A stretch of 64,000 bases of DNA, taken from assembly GCA_945889235.1 (NCBI GenBank), contig CAMDBK010000002.1, forward strand, positions 1-64,000, written 5' to 3'. The notes under the pieces were generated by a model that made no database searches, was not told the DNA's origin, and was given only the letters and a program-made list of their open reading frames with translations. This stretch comes from Chitinophaga pinensis (GTDB lineage Bacteria > Bacteroidota > Bacteroidia > SXHM01). Made by a program: the position numbers and the translations under genes. Positions 59,901 to 64,000 of the stretch are shown piece after piece. Position 1 is the first letter of the stretch; each line of letters opens with the position of its first letter.

Positions 59901-62584
59901 CCTTCAGGACTTACCGAAACAAAATTTACACTGTGAGTAGAATCAACTAACAACATGTTGTGATACTTGTCACCTGTGGGAACTTTTAATCCCATGTAAC
60001 ACTCATAAGGAGAATAAGGAATACTGAAACGGTCAATGCTGTAATCACCACCTTCTTCAAACACACGGTTTACAAAACTTGCTTTCAACATTCCGGGAGC
60101 GGCATCGTGAACGGTAAGAGCGGGTTTTATTTTCGCTTCACCTTTCTCGTTGATTTTTGAATCGAAGATTATTTGCTCCTCTGAACTGAAGCTTTTCACA
60201 GGATCGTCAAAAACATATTCTTTGAATTTCTCAAATGAAGTATAGCTCTGCGTCAATGTTACAGCAACTGTTGCACGAAGATTTCTTGCAGTAGCACCAT
60301 GCAACCATTTCACAGAAAGCAAACCTTCCTGGTCGGGCTTATCCACCGAAAGTATTTCTGTTCCGAAATCTAATTTCAGTTTCAGGCGATTGGGCTTGAT
60401 AGCTTCCACACGCAGGTTTTTGCTGAACAAAGCGCCACCCACGCGCACATTGGCTGTCCAGTTTCCGGTAGGCGCATCCTTGTCAGTGGCAGTAGCCATA
60501 TTGTATAAGCCATTGACACCATTAGACTGTGTCAGGCGTTTAACAATCTGCCCTTGCGGGTTTACCAGGTCCATGGTTACCGGGTGGTTCACCGGCAGCA
60601 CTTTTTCCTTGTCTTCCAAAATGAACACCAGGAATAATGAATCACCAGGCCTCCAGACACCACGCTCACCATAGATAAATCCTTTCAAGCCTTTCTGCAC
60701 CGGCTGCCCGGAAATATCAAACTTGCTGAGCGAAAGCGATGAGCCATCATCTAATTTCAGGTAGCCACGTTGCCTGCCATTTTTAGCAATTAACAGAAAT
60801 GGCTTGCGCGAAACTTCAACTTCTGCAATTCCATTGTTATTGGTTTTTACAGAGGTAATTAGTTGCTGCTGGAAATCATAAACCTCAAGCGTAATGCCGC
60901 GAAGCGGGTTTGCTGTGCGCAGGTCAGTAACTGCAAAGCTTATTGTTTTTGCAGAGCCCACTTTGGCAATTATTCCCAAATCAGAAGCAAGGATGTTGCG
61001 GCTTACATTGCGGTTGCTGTTGTAATATGCAGCATTACATGGATTATCACGCTGACGATAGTCATAGTCACCGTAGTAATCACCATCATAATACTCGTCT
61101 TCGTAATCGTTATAGTAGTAATCATCGTAATAATAATCACCATAATAACTGTCTTCATCCTCGTCTTCCTCTTCTTCCTCCAAAGGTTGCAACTCTTTAT
61201 TTTTCTTCTCATCGCCATCACAGGTGTAGAGCGAGTAATCCTGTTTGAAGCCAAGTTCTATTTTATAGATAGCGCCCGGCTCGGTTTCTATCAGTTCAGC
61301 AAGGTCGAGCGAGAAGGCATTCCACTTTCCGTAATCAGTTTTGTTCAGTGTTTTTAAATCCACTTTTTTCTTGAACACAGTTCTTCCAACGCGTTTCAAC
61401 TGGCTGCTTCCATCTAAGCGGTTTACTTGTAAAAACTGCGCGATGTTATTTTCATAGATGCGGATAACTTTTACATCCACCGCGCTCAGATTCACTGCTT
61501 CAAATGGAAATATCAAACCGCTTGAATTAGGAAGGATAACTCCATCTCCCAACAGGCGCACAGCGGGTTTTACTTCTTCGAAACGAACATCCAACACTTC
61601 TTTTACCTCGCATTTATAACCGGCAATATTTTTTATTCCCGGCTCGATGATGATGTTTTTAACACCGCGCAAACGTGATGTCGGGTAAACACGCACTTCG
61701 TTATTTTCAATAATAAACCGAACGGGACTGTCATCCGAAAAACGGATAAGACCATCTAAGTTTTGTGTGCTGAGCAAGGGATCGGAAAAGAGCAGACGCA
61801 CATATTGTTCTCCGTTTTGTTCCAGATAATGTTCTACATAACGGAAATCTTTCAGGCCGGGAATTGTGATGGTATCGCTGCCGCTGCCTTTGATGCCGAT
61901 AGCATTGCCATCCCAGGTAACGATAATTTTCTGTTCGTATTCGAGGCGCTGAATGCTGTCGATATCAAAGTTGTGTTTTCTGCGGTCGGCATTGTGAGTC
62001 CATTTGATGGGAAGATTTTTACCGTTCTGTTTTGCAGAAAGTATTTTCTCAAAACTTTCGTTGTCACTGAAATCGGAAGTGGTCATAAAACCATATGCTT
62101 TATACCATGAAAGATTATCGTTGTTGAGTGGTTTAAATCCATCGCGGTAATAACCGACCGTTTGCTCAATGATGGTAAAATAAAACTCAAAGGTTTCCAA
62201 ACCATCGGGCATTTTCATCAATTTAGAGATGAAGAAACTGGCGGTGTAGTCAACACCGGAAGGCAGAGGAGCATCGGGTTTAAAGCGGATGGTGCGTTTA
62301 TCGTCCCAATAGGTTTTGCCGCTGATGCCGGGCGAGAAATCAAAAAGTTCTCCTTTAATTACTTCACCGGGAATACCGGCTTTCTCATAATCACTGGTGA
62401 GGCGAATGATGATACCGGATTCGGAAGAGATGAGGCCGGAGGTGAAGGCAGAGATGTAGGGCGCAAACTCAGGATTTACACGCTGCACTTCATGTGTTTT
62501 TGCATTGTAACGGATAATTATAACAATGAACAGAGTGAATGCCGCAGCGGCTGCCAGCAGCTTGATAATTTTTTTGTTTGACAT
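56924..62584 (-). CDS. Bacterial alpha-2-macroglobulin with thioester motif
   Basis: An 1886-aa protein held by an N-terminal membrane anchor (about 8-25, no lipobox cysteine). Successive MG beta-sandwich domains are followed by the bait region and by PHGCVEQTTSS (about residue 1410), whose Cys and Gln form the internal thioester that traps attacking proteases. The complement-like alpha/alpha domain (LRSFQYSDGGLAYWPNG) follows. A Glu/Asp- and then Tyr/Asp-rich low-complexity stretch occupies about 468-510. The family guards the periplasm and usually neighbours pbpC; that gene is not beside it here, as DUF5686 and M23 genes flank it. Confidence 0.93.
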   Translation of the reverse strand: MSNKKIIKLLAAAAAFTLFIVIIIRYNAKTHEVQRVNPEFAPYISAFTSGLISSESGIIIRLTSDYEKAGIPGEVIKGELFDFSPGISGKTYWDDKRTIRFKPDAPLPSGVDYTASFFISKLMKMPDGLETFEFYFTIIEQTVGYYRDGFKPLNNDNLSWYKAYGFMTTSDFSDNESFEKILSAKQNGKNLPIKWTHNADRRKHNFDIDSIQRLEYEQKIIVTWDGNAIGIKGSGSDTITIPGLKDFRYVEHYLEQNGEQYVRLLFSDPLLSTQNLDGLIRFSDDSPVRFIIENNEVRVYPTSRLRGVKNIIIEPGIKNIAGYKCEVKEVLDVRFEEVKPAVRLLGDGVILPNSSGLIFPFEAVNLSAVDVKVIRIYENNIAQFLQVNRLDGSSQLKRVGRTVFKKKVDLKTLNKTDYGKWNAFSLDLAELIETEPGAIYKIELGFKQDYSLYTCDGDEKKNKELQPLEEEEEDEDEDSYYGDYYYDDYYYNDYEDEYYDGDYYGDYDYRQRDNPCNAAYYNSNRNVSRNILASDLGIIAKVGSAKTISFAVTDLRTANPLRGITLEVYDFQQQLITSVKTNNNGIAEVEVSRKPFLLIAKNGRQRGYLKLDDGSSLSLSKFDISGQPVQKGLKGFIYGERGVWRPGDSLFLVFILEDKEKVLPVNHPVTMDLVNPQGQIVKRLTQSNGVNGLYNMATATDKDAPTGNWTANVRVGGALFSKNLRVEAIKPNRLKLKLDFGTEILSVDKPDQEGLLSVKWLHGATARNLRATVAVTLTQSYTSFEKFKEYVFDDPVKSFSSEEQIIFDSKINEKGEAKIKPALTVHDAAPGMLKASFVNRVFEEGGDYSIDRFSIPYSPYECYMGLKVPTGDKYHNMLLVDSTHSVNFVSVSPEGKVLPKRNVQIEIYKVQWNWWWESANYYGYYAGSYNNKLFYRDTITTDAAGKGKYDFKIEYPEWGRFMIRVTDLEGGHSAGAPIYLDWPGWASRSYEDNSGANILSFSCDKDKYNVGELATLTIPTGAQGRALVSIESGKKVLQMNWVEAKKGETTFQFKITPEMAPNVYAHVTLLQPHSQTANDLPIRMYGVIPIFVEDPNTKLDPEMSMPEVLAPEQDVTIKVKEKNGKAMTYTIAVVDEGLLDLTRFKTPDPWSSFYAREALGVKTWDMYDLVLGAYGGKIEQAFAIGGDEGINGKGKNTANRFKPVVKFLGPFKLEKGKSASHSYKMPNYVGSVRTMLIAEQDGAYGTDEKTTPVRKPVMVLATLPRVVGPGESVKLPVTVFAMEKNIKNVKVEVSVNEKFIINGSKTKTIAFAEPGDDVITFELDVVKTVGVGKVKVVATSGNERAEYNIEIDVRNPNPKQVSYVEAVVEAGKTWESAYTLLGVDGTNKGTIEFSNMPPLDLGRRLQDLIEYPHGCVEQTTSSVFPQLFLSDVMELDNRFKPKIEENIKAAIHRLRSFQYSDGGLAYWPNGTESSDWGTSYAGHFLLEAEAKGYAWPEGMKAKWKTYQSRVARNWSAITDSRSAYYYRYDDYVQAYRLYTLALAKAPELSAMNRLRERPALTQQARWRLAAAYILAGQPEVATQLVKDQNIYVPDYTEMAYSYGSGTRDEAMILETMVMLNRRNEAIPLMKKISSALSGQRWMSTQETAYSLIAMSKFAGTSGTSSQMKYQYVLNARLNDAVGQGASSETITSKLPVSQVDMKVKGDAGGKLKVINQGEGILYVRMTLEGIPAVGNETSAENNLKMNITYKNMKGEVIDISRLDQGTDFMAEVSITNPTITSYYQNMALSQIFPSGWEIHNTRMDETENVHLENTTLPTYQDIRDDRVFTYFNIGVQKVVTFRVLLNAAYLGEFYLPAQSCEAMYDGHINARKAGKWVKVVKPGEAL
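61045..61190 (-). repeat. Acidic and Tyr/Asp-rich low-complexity stretch in the alpha-2-macroglobulin gene
   Basis: Codons for Glu and Asp runs (EEEEEDEDED) are followed by irregular YYDD and DYY repeats. The minus strand is built from TAT, TAC, GAT and GAC triplets. It lies between two N-terminal MG domains as an insertion or linker. Confidence 0.75.
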
Positions 62585-62618
62585 GGTTTTGAGAGAAATG
62601 GTGAGCGTAGCGTTGTTA

Positions 62619-62626
62619 CAAATTTA
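62619..62626 (-). promoter_or_regulatory. -7 promoter element for the alpha-2-macroglobulin gene (TAAATTTG on the minus strand)
   Basis: A full TAnnTTTG match lies 34 bases before the ATG. The -33 region lacks a clear TTG. Confidence 0.45.
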
Positions 62627-62720
62627 GAAGATTGGTTGATAGGATAACGGGGCAGTGAGGAATTTATTTTGCGTGCCAGAAAATATTTTACCACTCCATA
62701 TCAAACCAAAGAAACCGACC

Positions 62721-63605
62721 CTAAAACACCATATACTCCTGCGGGTTCACCGGTTTTCCGTTATGCCATAGCTCAAAATGTAAATGCGGACCCGAAGTCA
62801 TTTCGCCTGTGTTACCAACAATGGCAATCACTTCTCCTGCTTTAACGTAGGTGCCTGTTTTTTTCAGCAAGGCTGAGTTGTGTTTATACATAGAAACAAG
62901 ATTGTTTTCGTGCTGAATGCCGATGACATAGCCTGTGTCGGATGTCCAGCTTGAGAAAAGAACCGTTCCATCCAATGCAGCTTTTATAGGCTCGTTGGAG
63001 GGTGAAACAATATCAATTCCAAAATGACTTTGAAGAAGATTATACTTTTCTGAAACCATGCCTTTCAAAGGCGAGAAGAAAAAAATGTTGCTCAAACCCT
63101 GATCCTGCTTTTGTCCTGTGCGCTGGGCTGGCGAAAGGTTATAGCGTCCCTCCTCTTCCACTTCAGCTCTAAGAAGTGAGTCTTCTTTAGAAACATTCAT
63201 ATTCAACTGTTTGTTTTTTGACAGGGTATCGGGTTTCATTGTTATGCTGTCAGCCGGGGTCTGACCAAGTAAGATTTTTTTAAGATTTTCTATATATCTG
63301 TTTTTAGTGTCAAGTTCCATTTGCAATGAATCAGCTTTCATAACATTCATGTGATATTGTCTGCGGGTTGTTCCGTCAGGGTATCCCGGAATGTACTCAC
63401 GCAACGGGGTAAAAGCAATAATATAGATAGTAAGTGTAACCAGAAAAATAATCACAGAACCGAATACTGTAATAACATTCATAGGGGTAAGTGTGAGTGA
63501 AGCCTTTTCTTCAAAAGTATCCACATTCATAATTACCAGCCTGTATTTATTAATCAGCCGGCTGTATAGCTTTTTCTTACGATGCTCATTTTTTTCTTTT
63601 GCCAT
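62721..63605 (-). CDS. M23 family metallopeptidase (membrane-anchored)
   Basis: A 294-aa envelope protein with a basic cytoplasmic start, one helix at about 45-70, a charged linker and a C-terminal LytM/M23 domain. The zinc and catalytic residues are in SHFGIDIVSP (His and Asp) and GPHLHFELWHNGKPVNP (HxH). It should cleave peptidoglycan cross-bridges or act as a regulator of such enzymes. ATG 63605 is chosen because a TAACTTTG promoter element (63623-63630) lies upstream; longer frames to 63758 pass through it. It precedes the alpha-2-macroglobulin gene on the same strand with a 136-bp gap. Confidence 0.92.
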   Translation of the reverse strand: MAKEKNEHRKKKLYSRLINKYRLVIMNVDTFEEKASLTLTPMNVITVFGSVIIFLVTLTIYIIAFTPLREYIPGYPDGTTRRQYHMNVMKADSLQMELDTKNRYIENLKKILLGQTPADSITMKPDTLSKNKQLNMNVSKEDSLLRAEVEEEGRYNLSPAQRTGQKQDQGLSNIFFFSPLKGMVSEKYNLLQSHFGIDIVSPSNEPIKAALDGTVLFSSWTSDTGYVIGIQHENNLVSMYKHNSALLKKTGTYVKAGEVIAIVGNTGEMTSGPHLHFELWHNGKPVNPQEYMVF

Positions 63606-63622
63606 AACGCTATAGATTTGTG

Positions 63623-63630
63623 CAAAGTTA
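63623..63630 (-). promoter_or_regulatory. -7 promoter element for the M23 gene (TAACTTTG on the minus strand)
   Basis: A full TAnnTTTG match lies 17 bases upstream of the M23 ATG and supports the shorter start. Confidence 0.45.
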
Positions 63631-63713
63631 GCAATATGGAAAGGGTGAAAAAACAGCGTCATAACGAAGTAAGAAAAAATATATTTTACAACTCGTCCTA
63701 CTGATATGCTCAC

Positions 63714-63721
63714 TATATTTG
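63714..63721 (+). promoter_or_regulatory. -7 promoter element (TATATTTG)
   Basis: A full TAnnTTTG match lies 22 bases before the ATG of the secreted protein at the right-hand edge. The -33 box is not clear. Confidence 0.45.
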
Positions 63722-63743
63722 ATGCAAAATAAAGACAGGCACT

Positions 63744-64000
63744 ATGAAAAAGGCACAATTACTTTTACCAATTCTATTGTTGCTGACGGTTTTCAGCACA
63801 AAAACGCAGGCGCAATTTATAGGAACATTTTCCATTGACAGCTTAGTAGGGCTGCCCGATACGGTGAATGCAAATTCATCATATATGTTTGGTTTTAAAG
63901 TACGAAACGCAGGGAATACTACCTATTCAGGCAGTTTTAGTTTTGATTTTTTTGTTGACACAATGAATGGGGCTATCTCTTCATTCGGGGCCGGACAAAC
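63744..64000 (+). CDS. Secreted protein, N-terminal part (3' truncated by window edge)
   Basis: A frame open from ATG 63744 to the window end (85 codons seen). It starts with a signal peptide, MKKAQLLLPILLLLTVFSTK, ending TQAQ, then FIGTFSIDSLVGLPDTVNA and VRNAGNTTYSGSFSFDFFV, which suggest an extracellular beta-sandwich domain as in large T9SS-secreted proteins. It diverges from the M23 gene. The rest of the protein, including any C-terminal sorting domain, lies outside the window, so no function is given. Confidence 0.75.
   Translation, partial: MKKAQLLLPILLLLTVFSTKTQAQFIGTFSIDSLVGLPDTVNANSSYMFGFKVRNAGNTTYSGSFSFDFFVDTMNGAISSFGAGQ

Noticed and set aside
60943..61254. Plus-strand frame with His/Asn-rich HDNHHNN-like repeats opposite the alpha-2-macroglobulin gene
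   Set aside because: It is the complement of the Tyr/Asp-rich stretch of a well-supported gene; the low complexity keeps it free of stops.
56924..62584. A pbpC-alpha-2-macroglobulin operon
   Set aside because: The downstream gene is DUF5686 and the upstream gene an M23 peptidase; no transglycosylase/transpeptidase domain is found.

Overview
The window is a 64 kb piece of a Bacteroidota chromosome, probably an environmental lineage near Chitinophagales, Sphingobacteriales or Flavobacteriales. The evidence is: low-to-moderate GC; TAnnTTTG-type -7 promoter elements just upstream of many genes, with little sign of Shine-Dalgarno use; a type IX secretion (T9SS) gliding-type C-terminal domain; TonB-dependent receptor, Wzi, RemB-like, DUF3098, DUF5686 and DUF5690 families; and many short palindromic intergenic repeats of the kind common in this phylum. 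No rRNA, tRNA, CRISPR array, transposase, integrase or prophage gene was recognised.

Layout. (1) 1-16173, plus strand: a surface or capsular polysaccharide locus. It holds a truncated GT4 glycosyltransferase, a Wzy-like polymerase, a second GT4 enzyme, a two-domain oxidoreductase, an odd C-rich gene behind a 300-nt G-depleted stretch, an alpha/alpha-toroid protein, a DUF354 glycosyltransferase-like protein, WecB, a Wzi-like outer-membrane protein, a soluble-looking sugar transferase and two tandem RemB-like outer-membrane proteins. (2) 16216-23220: purD, a DUF5690 transporter with a 56-aa partner, a PHP-type histidinol phosphatase and a periplasmic-propeller/PP2C sensor. (3) 23346-33074, minus strand: two amidohydrolase-like exported proteins, the ftsX-DUF3098-uppP-truB-queA cluster and a CstB-like sulfur-metabolism protein. 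(4) 33295-44891: a TonB receptor coupled to a CrtW-like ketolase, lysS, an RraA-fold protein, a giant lectin/Ig/PKD T9SS substrate, PhoH and HflX. (5) 45035-54281: TolC and a membrane-fusion protein, leuS, a PAP2-like membrane protein, a methionine aminotransferase/omega-amidase pair and a SlyD-like isomerase. (6) 54348-64000: a DUF5686 outer-membrane protein, an alpha-2-macroglobulin, an M23 peptidase and the start of a secreted protein.

Main points for a second look. A family of short palindromic repeats sits between genes and also in frame inside protein genes. There is a 93-nt (31-codon) composite copy and a second copy inside leuS, and another inside uppP. The N-terminal leuS copy has an inverted partner just upstream of the leuS start codon. 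Several signal-peptide coding regions also look repeat-derived. Separately, the G-depleted leader plus C-ending-codon gene at about 5341-6625 is compositionally foreign to its surroundings and has no function I recognise.
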